The notes beneath the pieces were generated by a model that saw only the letters and a list, made by a program, of their open reading frames with translations, made no database searches and was not told the DNA's origin. A program made the translations under genes and the position numbers. A DNA stretch of 32,779 bases from Opitutia bacterium (GTDB lineage Bacteria; Verrucomicrobiota; Verrucomicrobiia; Opitutales; Opitutaceae), in contig PMBT01000126.1 of NCBI GenBank assembly GCA_003153035.1, positions 1-32,779 on the forward strand, given 5' to 3'. The first letter of the stretch is position 1. Each line of letters opens with the position of its first letter. This document shows, piece after piece, positions 1 to 8,944 of the stretch.

Positions 1-91
1 CAAAGACTTGTGGTTGGCTGATCCCGGAGAGATAGTCTGTTCCGACATCAACCAACCGGCATTCCCATACCTCTGCCGTCCAATTCCGCCC

Positions 92-517
92 GTGATCCTT
101 TCGCCAAATCCGCCGCCCCCGGAGACCCCCAAGAAGATCGTCGTCGTTGAAGACGACTCGGCCATGCTCGACATGATAACGACGGCCCTCCGGAGCATCG
201 GCTATGAAGTCCTCCCATTCACCGAGCCGCTCGAGGCGCTGGATTGGCTGAGCCATGCGCAGTGGGGCGTCGATCTGATTATCACCGACATCATGATGCC
301 GGAAACGAATGGCCTGGCTCTCGTCAAGACGATTCGGGCCAAGGCTGGGCCCGTCGCGATTCTTCTGGTGAGCGCCTGGCTGACCGACGAGGCCCTCTGG
401 GGCGATGGGCAGGAAGACCTCCCGTTTCTTGCGAAACCGTTTTCGCTGCCCGCCCTCTTTGAAGCAGTGGAAGGTGCGATGGCGCGACATCCACGCAACA
501 CGCCTGGCTCGGCCTGA
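92..517 (+). CDS. Response regulator, receiver domain only
   Basis: This is a CheY-like receiver domain with no output domain. Counting from the first upstream TTG (position 8), the acidic pair is D49/D50, the phospho-acceptor is D94 in the TDIMMP strand end, the switch Ser is S122 in LLVSAW, and the conserved Lys is K143 in the AKPF turn. All key residues are present, so it should be phosphorylatable. The frame is open to the left edge of the window, so a longer protein with a C-terminal receiver cannot be excluded. The GTG at 92 is preferred because it starts 16 residues before the first beta strand and the upstream residues are not domain-like. No clear Shine-Dalgarno (SD) sequence is seen. 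It ends 21 nt before the pseudo-M50/cNMP gene on the same strand, which suggests co-transcription. The cognate kinase is not in the window. Confidence 0.8.
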   Translation: MILSPNPPPPETPKKIVVVEDDSAMLDMITTALRSIGYEVLPFTEPLEALDWLSHAQWGVDLIITDIMMPETNGLALVKTIRAKAGPVAILLVSAWLTDEALWGDGQEDLPFLAKPFSLPALFEAVEGAMARHPRNTPGSA

Positions 518-538
518 TCACCCCCGGCCACCCTGCCC

Positions 539-2503
539 ATGGACCTGCAGCTCCTGTTCACCGCGGAAAGACTCCAGCTGAATCCCCTGCTCACCAAAGG
601 AGCGGTACGGAAGGGCCGGTACACGGTCAAAACGATCGATACCGGAGGCTATCTGACGATTGACGAATTGCAATGGCATGTGCTGGCCGCCTTCAACAAG
701 CCCAAGACGGTGCCGGACGTGCTGCAATTTCTCATCACGGAGCGGATCTGCCCAGCCCTGCATGATTTCTACGAGCTGATCATCAAGGCGAATCGCGCCG
801 GCGTGCTGCAAACGGCGCCCAGCCCGGCCAAGCAGGTTACCCCGCTGGATTGGAAACTTGGCTTTCCGCCCAAGTTTGCCTGCTGGTTGGGGGCAATGCT
901 GCTGGCCGCCGCGCTGCTGACAATTGGGATCCGGCCACCGCGTTTGCCCCCCGGTACCTTGACTGAGATTCTGTTGACTCTCCTCGCCGGTTATCTCGGC
1001 ACCGCGGTCGCGGTCAGCTTGGGGACCATTCTCAGCGCCTCGGTTCTGCACTCCGCGGGCGGGGATGCTTCCCGGCCCCATCTCAGCTGGTCCTGGGGGC
1101 TGCCGCGATTTAATCTCGACCTGCGGGATTCCCTGATCGTGGACGCCTGCGCCCAGCGGGCCATTCAGCTCGTCCGATCGTCGCCCTTGGGCCTGCTGGT
1201 TATCGGCCTCTGTGTCTGGCAGCCGCAGGCTGCGCTGCTGCCGACCGTCCTTTTCGCTCTGCTCGTGCGCCCCATCTTCGGCGGGCCGGTCAGTCACCCA
1301 ATCAATGCAGGCTTGGGAAGGCCGGTACTCGACACTTCCAGCCGCCTGCTATTCCCCGCCAACCGGAACTGGGCTGGTCTGTGGCGCACGGCCCGGCTAC
1401 AATTCGATCTGCCGGTGGTGATTACCCGGCTGGTCTGGGGCTTCCTCTGGACTGGAGGGATCACCCTGCTCGGAAGCCAGATCGCGGGCGTACCAATTAG
1501 AGAGATGATCATCGATCGGCACTTCTGGAGAGTCTTCGCGGTGGTTTTTGCGATCGCCGCGGCCATCCCGACCAGCGTGTTTGCTTTCGTCGCGACGGCG
1601 GAGAGCCTGCGGGAGCCGATTCGCAAGATCAAGAGACTCTGGCGCCTCCGCCAATTGCGCAAGCGGGCGGTTTTTCAGCCGGTCACCATGAAGACGATCA
1701 CCGGCACCTTGGCGGCCTCACCTATCTGCCAGCAGTTGCCGGCTGACCGGCGCCGGGCACTGGCCGATGCGGTAAACGTGGTCACTCTTCCTCGCGGAAA
1801 TCTCTTGGCCGACTTCAACAAGCCGGCCTCCGAAATTTATATTATCGTCAGCGGCGCGGTTGACGTCTTTCGGCGCGACCACAAAGGGCGACTTCAGCGC
1901 GTGTGGCAGGCGATTGAGGGCGACATCGTTGGCGCGGAGGAGCTGGTTGAACCCCGCCCATTGGGTTGGAAACTCAAGACGCGCACCCCGGTGATCGCCC
2001 TGCGGGTGCCGCGGGCAGTTTTTGAAAAGGAGATCGTTGCCCGGATGGGCTCTGAGGCCGCCCAGGCGCTGATCCATCGCGTGCCTTTCCTCCGTCAGAA
2101 CCATCTTTGCCGTAACTGGCATCCGCAGGCGATCAGCCGCTTCGCGGGCATTTCCCGGTTGGTGACTTATGCCGCCGGAAACGAGGTGCTGATCGAGAAG
2201 CATGACAGCCAGGGACTGTTCTTCATCTATGAGGGGCTGGCTGAGGTCTCGAGGCAGAAGCGCCGCCTTTCCCGGCTGGGCATCGGAGGCTTCATTGGTG
2301 AAATCGGCTTGCTGCAAAACAGCGCCTCCACTGCCACGGTCGTCGCCAACGGTCCGCTCTCCTGCCTGGCCATCGACAAGATGGTGTTCTTCCGCTTTCT
2401 CACCCAAAACTACGAAGTGGGCCTGGAGGTGGAGCGTCTGAGTTCGCAACGACTGGGCAGGCCCGTCTTTCCTCTCCATCCCGGCTCCTTCGAGGTCCGT
2501 TGA
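539..2503 (+). CDS. Membrane protein: PqqD-like N-terminus, degenerate M50 (site-2 protease-like) core, two cNMP-binding folds
   Basis: This is a 654-aa protein. Residues about 1-95 resemble the small PqqD/winged-helix domain that precedes the core of peptide-maturation M50 proteases. Residues about 112-354 hold roughly five hydrophobic segments (112-130, 142-170, 217-247, 293-318, 332-354). Their order recalls M50 metallopeptidases, but the position expected for HExxH reads SASVLHSAGGD and the later Asp-Gly motif reads RPIFGGPV, so no zinc site is visible. Residues about 391-500 and 515-625 are two cyclic-nucleotide-binding beta-barrels; the second has GEIGLLQ followed by STATV. The phosphate-binding Arg of that cassette is missing, so cAMP/cGMP binding is doubtful. 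It starts 21 nt after the response regulator and is followed by a subtilase gene. The M50 relationship is inferred from architecture; the cNMP folds are more secure. It probably acts in the inner membrane as a regulatory or adaptor protein. Confidence 0.7.
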   Translation: MDLQLLFTAERLQLNPLLTKGAVRKGRYTVKTIDTGGYLTIDELQWHVLAAFNKPKTVPDVLQFLITERICPALHDFYELIIKANRAGVLQTAPSPAKQVTPLDWKLGFPPKFACWLGAMLLAAALLTIGIRPPRLPPGTLTEILLTLLAGYLGTAVAVSLGTILSASVLHSAGGDASRPHLSWSWGLPRFNLDLRDSLIVDACAQRAIQLVRSSPLGLLVIGLCVWQPQAALLPTVLFALLVRPIFGGPVSHPINAGLGRPVLDTSSRLLFPANRNWAGLWRTARLQFDLPVVITRLVWGFLWTGGITLLGSQIAGVPIREMIIDRHFWRVFAVVFAIAAAIPTSVFAFVATAESLREPIRKIKRLWRLRQLRKRAVFQPVTMKTITGTLAASPICQQLPADRRRALADAVNVVTLPRGNLLADFNKPASEIYIIVSGAVDVFRRDHKGRLQRVWQAIEGDIVGAEELVEPRPLGWKLKTRTPVIALRVPRAVFEKEIVARMGSEAAQALIHRVPFLRQNHLCRNWHPQAISRFAGISRLVTYAAGNEVLIEKHDSQGLFFIYEGLAEVSRQKRRLSRLGIGGFIGEIGLLQNSASTATVVANGPLSCLAIDKMVFFRFLTQNYEVGLEVERLSSQRLGRPVFPLHPGSFEVR

Positions 2504-2657
2504 TGGATCTGGCGGGCAGCGCCCCGGACGCCGGAGTGATTTTCCCCTCGGGCCGTCGATCAGTGGAAACTTGGTCCTCCCGCAGACGTCTGTAGAGCAC
2601 GGAATCGTTGATCTCCCGGCAAAGCCAGTGTGATCCAGCATTCCTCGTCCTCCTGAA

Positions 2658-4313
2658 ATGCCAACGAGACCCTCCTCTGTTCTGCCGCTGGCCGGGGTGT
2701 GCCTTGCCACCGTGCTTCTTCTGCTTTGGCTGGTGGGAAGGGACTGGGTGCGGCCCGCGACCGTACCGACGCCGCCAGCAGCCAGTGGGCGGCCGACCGT
2801 GGCCAGCGCGGCAGCCGCCACGGCTCGACCGACCGCGCCAGACGTCCGGCCAAATCTGGCGGGGCGTCCGATCCTGAAATACCTTCAATCGACGTTCGAT
2901 CGGCCGGGCGTCCGGTCTCACGAAGCCGTGCTGACTTTTGCAAATGCCGAAGCCTACCGGAAGTTCCTCGCTCGCGCCAACCAGTCGGGCCTGACCGTTC
3001 TCGCACAGTTGGATGCACTTCTGGCCGTACGGGTGCGCTATGATTCACTCACTGATTTGCAGGCGGACCTGCTGGGAAATGTCCCGGATTTCTCCGAGGT
3101 CGGAGCCAATTTTTTCATTAATATTCCCCAGACACCGGCAAAGGAGGACCGGGCGGCAGTGAATCTGGTGCCGCTGGGCGACAGACTGCGCCTCTTCCTC
3201 GGCGTGACCGGCGACTATAGCCAGTGGGGGAGCGGGGTGACCATCGCGGTGCTCGACAGTGGCGTCGCCGCGGACAACACCTTTGGGCAAGGGCGGGTGC
3301 AATACCTCGACGTCGGGCTCGGCACCGCCGCCGGCACCGGAACAGAGGATGGGCACGGCACCGCGGTGGCTGCGCTGGCCGCCGGGATGGCGCCAGACGC
3401 CTCTGGCGTTGCTCCGGCTGCCAGCATTCTCAGCATTCGGATCACTGACGCAAACGCCCAAAGCGATGTTTTCACCCTTTCAGAGGCAATCGTTGCGGCA
3501 GTCGACGCCGGCGCGCAGATCGTAAACATCAGCCTGGGCGGCTACGAAACCGACAGCCTGCTGGCCAACGCGATCAGTTATGCGAGCCAGCGCGGTGTCG
3601 TCATTGTGGCCTCAGCCGGCAATGACCAGGCTGCCCAGCTCACCTGGCCGGCGGCTGACCCACGAGTGGTGTCGGTGGGTGCCGTCGATGCGCTGGAGCA
3701 ACAGGCGACGTTCTCCAACGCAGGGGCACAGCTGCAGATCACCGCGCCTGGCTACGGCGTCCAGACCGCCTGGCTGAACGGCCAGCGCGTTTATTTCGAC
3801 GGCACATCGGCCAGCGCGCCCATCGTCGCCGGGGCGATTGCTGCGATCATGTCGACGAGTCCCGGCGTGAATGCGACCCAGGCCTGGCAAGTGCTTCAGC
3901 AGTATGCCAGCGACGGTGGCGCCCCGGGGCCCGATGCCGACTATGGCAACGGCGTCCTCAATCTCGGATGGGCCATGGCCCGGAACGACCCCACCCGAAT
4001 CGATACCGCGATCGCCAGCAACTACTATGACAGCGCCACGGGGCAGATGGAGTTCGTGGTGCAGAACCGCAGCGGGCAAAGCGTCAGCGGCCTCGTGCTG
4101 AACATTGATGCGGGGGGCACCACCAGCAACTACTCAATCCCCATACTGACTCCAGGCGCCATCTCGGTGGTCAAGCTGCCGGTTGACCAAAACCAGCTCG
4201 CCGCCTCTGGCGGTATCGTCTTCCGCACGCAGCTGATCAATCCCCCGGGCATCGTCGACCAGGTCCCGGCAAACAACCGCCGGACCAGCTCACTGACGCC
4301 GCCGTCGAAGTGA
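2658..4313 (+). CDS. Membrane-anchored or secreted S8 family serine peptidase (subtilase)
   Basis: This is a 551-aa subtilisin-like protease. Residues 8-26 form a hydrophobic signal/anchor, followed by a Pro/Ala-rich linker to about 68. Residues about 70-175 look like a propeptide. The catalytic domain spans about 185-440 with D200 (AVLDSG), H233 (DGHGTA), oxyanion Asn N322 (ASAGND) and S384 (GTSASAP), so the full triad is present. The C-terminal ~100 residues form a beta-rich domain that resembles a CARDB-type adhesion module and ends with VPANNRR. No SD is evident before the ATG. It lies 154 nt after the pseudo-M50/cNMP gene on the same strand, so a joint role in processing exported peptides or proteins is plausible but unproven. 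The substrate cannot be told from sequence. Confidence 0.9.
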   Translation: MPTRPSSVLPLAGVCLATVLLLLWLVGRDWVRPATVPTPPAASGRPTVASAAAATARPTAPDVRPNLAGRPILKYLQSTFDRPGVRSHEAVLTFANAEAYRKFLARANQSGLTVLAQLDALLAVRVRYDSLTDLQADLLGNVPDFSEVGANFFINIPQTPAKEDRAAVNLVPLGDRLRLFLGVTGDYSQWGSGVTIAVLDSGVAADNTFGQGRVQYLDVGLGTAAGTGTEDGHGTAVAALAAGMAPDASGVAPAASILSIRITDANAQSDVFTLSEAIVAAVDAGAQIVNISLGGYETDSLLANAISYASQRGVVIVASAGNDQAAQLTWPAADPRVVSVGAVDALEQQATFSNAGAQLQITAPGYGVQTAWLNGQRVYFDGTSASAPIVAGAIAAIMSTSPGVNATQAWQVLQQYASDGGAPGPDADYGNGVLNLGWAMARNDPTRIDTAIASNYYDSATGQMEFVVQNRSGQSVSGLVLNIDAGGTTSNYSIPILTPGAISVVKLPVDQNQLAASGGIVFRTQLINPPGIVDQVPANNRRTSSLTPPSK

Positions 4314-4461
4314 AAATCCCAGGAGCAGGCTCCGGGGCGTCGGCTCCGTTGTGAATGACGGCATCGGGTTTCTCCTTCTTCCGCCCAAACCGTGATAAAG
4401 CGAATCAATCGCCCGGTGCCGGTTGTGTTCTTGCGTTCGTTAACTAGAATCCTAGGCCATT

Positions 4462-5766
4462 GTGCCAATGAACCGCCAAGGACTCGGAACCAAAGCCCTC
4501 CACGCCGGCCAGACGCCTGATCCCACGACTGGCTCCCGCGCCGTCCCCCTCTACCAGACGACGAGCTACGTCTTTCGCGACACTGAACACGCCGCGAACC
4601 TTTTTGCGCTGAAGGAGCTCGGCAATATCTACACGCGCATCATGAACCCGACGACCGACGTCTTCGAGCAACGCGTAGCGGCGCTCGAGGGCGGTTCCGG
4701 AGCGCTCGCCCATGCTTCGGGACAGGCCGCAATCACCGATGCCATCCTCAACATCGCTGGCGTGGGCGACCATCTCGTCTCTGTCTCCCAGCTATATGGC
4801 GGCACCTACAACCTCTTCCACTACACACTACCCAAGATCGGCATCGAGGTGTCGTTTGTCGATGCCCAGGATCCCGACGCCTTTCGCAAGGCGGTCCGGC
4901 CCAATACCAAGGCGTTTTACGGCGAAGGCCTCGGGAATCCCGCATTGAACATCTTTCCGTTCGAGGAGGTCTCCCGGATCGCGCACGAGGTCGGTGTGCC
5001 TGTCATTGTCGACAACACCTGTCTCACGCCGATGCTCAACCGTCCATTCGAGTGGGGTGTCAGCGTCGTCGTCCACAGCTCCACCAAGTACATTGGCGGC
5101 CACGGGACCTCCATCGGTGGCATCGTGGTCGATGGCGGACAATTCAACTGGGGCAATGGCCATTTTCCCGGTTTCACCAACCCCGATCCGAGCTATCATG
5201 GACTGGTGCATTGGGATGCGTTCAAGAGCTTCGCGCCTGCCGGTGGCGCAAACATCGCCTATATCATGAAAATGCGGCTGCAACTGCTCCGCGACATCGG
5301 CGGATGTATCAGCCCCTTCAATGCCTTTCTCATGCTGCAGGGACTCGAAACCCTGCACCTGCGCATGGAGCGGATCTGCCAGAATGCGCTCAGGACAGCC
5401 GAATTCCTTGCGGCGCAGCCGAACGTCAGATGGGTCAACTACCCCGGTCTCAAGACCAGCCCAAGCCACGCCGCGGCTAAGAAGTACCTAACGGGCGGCT
5501 TCGGCGGCCTGATCGGCTTCGGAGTGAATGGCGGTTTTGAGGCCGGCAAGAAGTTCATCGAGTCGCTGCGACTGTTTTCCCACCTCGCCAACATCGGCGA
5601 CTCAAAGTCGCTCGCCATCCATCCGGCGAGCACGACGCACAGCCAGCTTTCTCCCGAGGAGCAGGTTTCAACCGGAGTCTCTGCCGACTATGTGCGCCTG
5701 TCCCTGGGCACCGAGGATTTCGCCGACATCCAAGCAGATCTGGAGCAGGCTTTGGCGAAAGCCTGA
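4462..5766 (+). CDS. metY: O-acetylhomoserine aminocarboxypropyltransferase / sulfhydrylase (PLP enzyme)
   Basis: This is a Cys/Met-metabolism PLP-dependent enzyme of 434 aa, the usual size for MetY. It joins O-acetylhomoserine with sulfide (or methanethiol) to give homocysteine (or methionine) in the cytoplasm. The PLP Lys is K209 in [11 protein letters not shown], the PLP-ring Asp is D184 in VIVDNT, and the N-terminal YQTTSY and YTRIMNPT motifs are intact. The C-terminus carries the [10 protein letters not shown] and VRLSLGTED signatures. The start is GTG at 4462 or ATG at 4468, two codons apart, and the sequence does not decide between them. The gene stands alone, with 148 nt before it and a hairpin-rich 326-nt gap after it. 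A related gamma-synthase or cystathionine activity cannot be fully excluded, but the length favours MetY. Confidence 0.92.
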   Translation: MPMNRQGLGTKALHAGQTPDPTTGSRAVPLYQTTSYVFRDTEHAANLFALKELGNIYTRIMNPTTDVFEQRVAALEGGSGALAHASGQAAITDAILNIAGVGDHLVSVSQLYGGTYNLFHYTLPKIGIEVSFVDAQDPDAFRKAVRPNTKAFYGEGLGNPALNIFPFEEVSRIAHEVGVPVIVDNTCLTPMLNRPFEWGVSVVVHSSTKYIGGHGTSIGGIVVDGGQFNWGNGHFPGFTNPDPSYHGLVHWDAFKSFAPAGGANIAYIMKMRLQLLRDIGGCISPFNAFLMLQGLETLHLRMERICQNALRTAEFLAAQPNVRWVNYPGLKTSPSHAAAKKYLTGGFGGLIGFGVNGGFEAGKKFIESLRLFSHLANIGDSKSLAIHPASTTHSQLSPEEQVSTGVSADYVRLSLGTEDFADIQADLEQALAKA

Positions 5767-6092
5767 CCAACCGTGCCGCGATGGCGGGAGCAATCCGTCA
5801 AGGAGCCTGCGGATGAAGTCCGAAAGGCTCCCAGCCGAGATCCATTCGATTTGATCGAACGTAAGTCGTTGATAAACGATTTTCAATATCAACAAAAACA
5901 TCCTTGTTTTTGTTGGTTTTGGAAGGATTCCGTGCCCCTTTTTGCCATTTTTATGGCTTGTTAGGCCGTTTTCAGTGGCGTAGAAGTACCCCTTCAAAAT
6001 CGGTGATTGCCACCAAAAAAGAACTAATTTTGAACGCCTGACCCACCAAACCCAACTAACCGACGTAAGCCTAACTCAACCAAGGGCCTGTT
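5767..6092 (+). promoter_or_regulatory. AT-rich intergenic leader before accB with overlapping inverted repeats
   Basis: This 326-nt gap has no supportable gene and is clearly more AT-rich than its surroundings, especially 5860-6070. It holds a series of exact inverted repeats. These are TTCGAT/ATCGAA at 5845-5850 and 5854-5859; GTTGATA/TATCAAC at 5868-5874 and 5887-5893; an 11-bp pair at 5890-5900 and 5905-5915 with a 4-nt loop; GCCAT/ATGGC at 5944-5948 and 5953-5957; and TTCAAAAT/ATTTTGAA at 5993-6000 and 6027-6034. The second and third pairs share bases 5890-5893 and so cannot form together. The region must hold the accBC promoter and probably the metY terminator. An attenuator-like role is inference. 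Confidence 0.45.
5890..5920 (+). terminator. Possible metY terminator hairpin
   Basis: There is a perfect 11-bp inverted repeat (arms 5890-5900 and 5905-5915) with loop TCCT. The right arm is T-rich and is followed by GTTTT. It lies 124 nt after the metY stop. The stem is A/T-rich and therefore not very stable, so it may instead be part of the accB leader. Confidence 0.35.
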
Positions 6093-6569
6093 TTGGACCT
6101 TAAGCAAATCAAGCAAATCATCGATCTAATGAAACGCTCCGACCTCACCGAATTTGCGGTGGAGGAGGAGGGTTTTAAGTTGAAGATCCGGCGGGGCCAC
6201 AATGGGGCCCCCGTCGTTTCCTCCAACGGGGGATCGGTTGCACCGATGCTGGAAACGCCGGCGATCGCGTCCTCTGCTCAGGCGGCGCCGGCCGCGTTTT
6301 CGGCTGGTGGCGAGAAGGAAGAGGCCGGCTTCAGCTATATCAAGGCGCCGATGGTGGGGACATTCTATCGGGCGCCTTCTCCGGAAAGTCCGCCGTTCGC
6401 GGAAATCAACGCGAAGGTTTCCGAGAACTCCGTCATCTGCATCATCGAGGCCATGAAAATCATGAATGAAATTCAGGCCGAGGCCAAGGGTACGGTGGTG
6501 GAGATCCTCGTTGAGAACGGCCAACCGGTCGAATACGGTCAACGCCTGTTCAAGATCAAGCAAGGCTGA
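6093..6569 (+). CDS. accB: Biotin carboxyl carrier protein of acetyl-CoA carboxylase
   Basis: This 158-aa protein is the swinging-arm subunit of acetyl-CoA carboxylase, carrying carboxybiotin from the biotin carboxylase to the carboxyltransferase in the first step of fatty acid synthesis. The N-terminal alpha-helical segment (residues 1-33) has the family pattern MDLKQIKxxIxLMxxSDLTE. A Pro/Ala/Ser-rich linker covers about 38-75, and a biotinyl domain covers 83-157 with the biotinylated K122 in EAMKIMNE. The start is the TTG at 6093: it gives exactly the family N-terminus, whereas the first in-frame ATG (6129) would remove the conserved first helix. accC follows 82 nt after the stop, the usual accBC order. 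accA and accD are not in the window. Confidence 0.96.
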   Translation: MDLKQIKQIIDLMKRSDLTEFAVEEEGFKLKIRRGHNGAPVVSSNGGSVAPMLETPAIASSAQAAPAAFSAGGEKEEAGFSYIKAPMVGTFYRAPSPESPPFAEINAKVSENSVICIIEAMKIMNEIQAEAKGTVVEILVENGQPVEYGQRLFKIKQG

Positions 6570-6651
6570 TTGGCCTCCGGCCATCACGTTTCCTGCATCC
6601 GAGCTGGTTTACTTGCGGTCCTGCAAATGAGTATTGGGGGCTTTCTTGTCC

Positions 6652-8013
6652 ATGATTCAAAAGATCCTGATCGCTAATCGTGGCGAAATCGCCCTTCGCA
6701 TCGTCCGTGCCTGCCGCGAGCTGGGCATCAAGACCCTGGCGGTCTATTCCGAGGCCGATATCCAGTCGCTCCATGTTCAACTGGCGGACGAAGCCATTTG
6801 CATCGGCGGCCCCAAGAGCGCGGACAGCTATATGCGCGCTGATCGCATCATCAGCGCGGCGGAAATTGCCGACGTCGACGCAATCCATCCCGGATACGGT
6901 TTTCTCTCTGAAAACAGCAAATTCGCCGAGCAGTGCGAATCGTGCAATATCCGGTTTATCGGGCCCAAGTCTCAGACCATAAAGATCATGGGAGACAAGT
7001 CCATTGCGCGGAATACGGTGCAAAAGGCCGGTGTTCCCACCGTGCCTGGCTCCGATGGTCCCGTCGATTCAGAATCCGAGGCGACCAAGGTCGCGCGCAA
7101 GATTGGGTATCCAATCATCATCAAAGCCGTGGCAGGCGGGGGCGGGCGCGGAATGCGGATCGCCCACAATGATGTATCCTTCGCCAAGGAATATCACGTT
7201 GCTCGCGCCGAAGCCGAGAAGACCTTCAACAACGCCTCAGTTTACCTAGAGAAATACATCCAGAATCCCCGGCACATCGAGTTCCAGATCCTGGCAGACA
7301 GCCACGGGAAGGTGCTGCATCTGGGCGAACGCGACTGCTCGGTGCAGCGCCGTCACCAGAAGCTCATTGAGGAGTCGCCCTCGCCGTTTCTTAACTCCGA
7401 TCTCCGCAAGCGAATGGGCAAGGCCGCGGTCCGGGCAGCAATGGCCGCCGAATATGAAAATGCGGGTACCATCGAATTCATCGTCGATTCCAACGGCGAG
7501 TTCTATTTCATCGAGATGAATACCCGTATTCAAGTCGAACATCCTGTCACCGAAGAGGTTACTGGTGTCGATCTGATCAAGGAACAGATTCGCATCGCAT
7601 CCGGTGAGAAACTCGATTTCGACCAGAAAGACATCGAGTTCCGCGGTCATGCGATCGAGTGTCGCATCAATGCCGAGGATCCCGCCCGCAACTTTACCCC
7701 GTCACCCGGCACCATTGGGCTGTACTACGCGCCCGGCGGGCACGGCGTGCGCGTCGATTCGCATGTCTACAGCGGGTACACCATTCCGCCCTACTATGAT
7801 TCGATGATCGGCAAGCTCATCGCTCACGGCGACAATCGCAAAATGGCCTTGGAGCGCATGTACCGGGCGCTGAGTGAATACCTCATCCGCGGCATCAAGA
7901 CCACCATTCCGCTGCACAAGGCGATTCTGAGTGACCCCGTTTTCATCGCTGGCAAAGCCACGACCGGCTATCTTGAGGAGTTTTTGAGCCGCACACCGAT
8001 GGATCTTTTCTGA
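6652..8013 (+). CDS. accC: Biotin carboxylase subunit of acetyl-CoA carboxylase
   Basis: This ATP-grasp enzyme carboxylates the biotin on AccB using ATP and bicarbonate. The 453-aa product begins with the family N-terminus ([17 protein letters not shown]). It carries the Gly-rich ATP loop GGGGRGMR, the [13 protein letters not shown] segment, the [11 protein letters not shown] segment, and the catalytic [16 protein letters not shown] block with the Glu, Asn and Arg residues required for carboxylation. The ATG at 6652 is chosen because it matches the family start and has a G-rich stretch (6636-6640) 11 nt upstream. In-frame TTGs at 6634 and 6646 would only add residues unlike the family. The gene is convergent with prmA, with 7 nt between the two stops. 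Confidence 0.97.
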   Translation: MIQKILIANRGEIALRIVRACRELGIKTLAVYSEADIQSLHVQLADEAICIGGPKSADSYMRADRIISAAEIADVDAIHPGYGFLSENSKFAEQCESCNIRFIGPKSQTIKIMGDKSIARNTVQKAGVPTVPGSDGPVDSESEATKVARKIGYPIIIKAVAGGGGRGMRIAHNDVSFAKEYHVARAEAEKTFNNASVYLEKYIQNPRHIEFQILADSHGKVLHLGERDCSVQRRHQKLIEESPSPFLNSDLRKRMGKAAVRAAMAAEYENAGTIEFIVDSNGEFYFIEMNTRIQVEHPVTEEVTGVDLIKEQIRIASGEKLDFDQKDIEFRGHAIECRINAEDPARNFTPSPGTIGLYYAPGGHGVRVDSHVYSGYTIPPYYDSMIGKLIAHGDNRKMALERMYRALSEYLIRGIKTTIPLHKAILSDPVFIAGKATTGYLEEFLSRTPMDLF

Positions 8014-8020
8014 GCCGGGT

Positions 8021-8944
8021 TCAGCTTCCGCGGATCAGCAGCAAATCGGCCCATTCGCCGATCGTGCGCGATTCGGTCCGCCAACCGGAGGTCTCCGCCG
8101 CGAAATGCTTCCGCAGCGCCTCAAGCTCCTCTGCGAGGATACCGCTCAATGAAAGGCAGCCGCCAGGGGCCACCGCTTGCACGAGCTCCCTTGACTGCTG
8201 CCGGAGCACGTCCGTCTGGATATTCGCAAGCACTAGGCCGGCCTGGCGGCCGGCGAGCCCCATCGCCAAATCGCCGAGGAAAAACTCCACGCGATTGGCC
8301 ACCTCGTTGAGGGCGGCGTTTCCCCGGCTCACCCGCACCGCCACGGGATCGTTGTCAAAACCGGCAACCGGTCCCAGACCAAATCGGGCCGCGGAAACCG
8401 CCAGAATGCCCGAGCCGCAACCGGCATCCACCACCCCAGGAGGCATCCCGGGCTTTGCCTTCTCCCGCCCCACCCTCTGTCCCGAATTCCGCGCCCGGAA
8501 CTGGTCCGCGAATTCGACCAGGCGCTCGCAACAGAGTCTGGTCGTTTCGTGATTCCCCGTGCCGAATGCCATGCCTGGATCCAGCCAGACGACTTCGTCG
8601 CCGGCGGGGGCGCGGTAGGTCCCGCGTTGCCATTCCGGCACCCAGTGGCGACGCCCAATCCGCCACGCCTTGAAATGGATCTTGTAGCTTTCCGCCCAGT
8701 CGGCATCAGGCAACTCGCGGAATTCCGCCGTTCCCGCCACCCAGCCCGGACTGAGCGCCCCGGCCAGCCGGCACCAGGCTCCCGCGGCCTCGGCAGGCCT
8801 CGCGAAGTACCCCACCACCCAGGCGCAACCCGACGGCAGGTCCTCCCGCACTGTCCAACCCGGCTCCTCCAGCACTGCGATCGTCTCCTCGATCGCTTCA
8901 ACCGCACCAGGCGCCACGGCGACCTTGCATTCCGACACTGCCAT
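8021..8944 (-). CDS. prmA: Ribosomal protein L11 methyltransferase
   Basis: This is an SAM-dependent methyltransferase of about 307 aa that modifies ribosomal protein L11. The PrmA hallmarks are the N-terminal substrate region ending in DWAESYKIHFKAWRIG, then LDPGMAFGTGNHETT, the SAM-binding VDAGCGSGILAVSAARFG loop, the acidic end of beta-2 in GFDNDP, and LVLANIQTDVL in the NxxA position. A slightly longer than usual insert (residues about 170-185, charged) separates the GTGNHETT motif from the SAM loop. The ATG at 8944 is preferred over the upstream in-frame 8980 start because a GAGG-like SD lies just before it and the extra residues are not family-like. Its 3' end is 7 nt from that of accC. 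Confidence 0.92.
   Translation of the reverse strand: MAVSECKVAVAPGAVEAIEETIAVLEEPGWTVREDLPSGCAWVVGYFARPAEAAGAWCRLAGALSPGWVAGTAEFRELPDADWAESYKIHFKAWRIGRRHWVPEWQRGTYRAPAGDEVVWLDPGMAFGTGNHETTRLCCERLVEFADQFRARNSGQRVGREKAKPGMPPGVVDAGCGSGILAVSAARFGLGPVAGFDNDPVAVRVSRGNAALNEVANRVEFFLGDLAMGLAGRQAGLVLANIQTDVLRQQSRELVQAVAPGGCLSLSGILAEELEALRKHFAAETSGWRTESRTIGEWADLLLIRGS

Noticed and set aside
4314-4461. A possible SAM-type riboswitch or terminator before metY
   Set aside because: Short G/C-rich pairings (GGAGC/GCTCC near 4322-4347) are visible, but the consensus elements of known SAM riboswitches and a T-tract are not.
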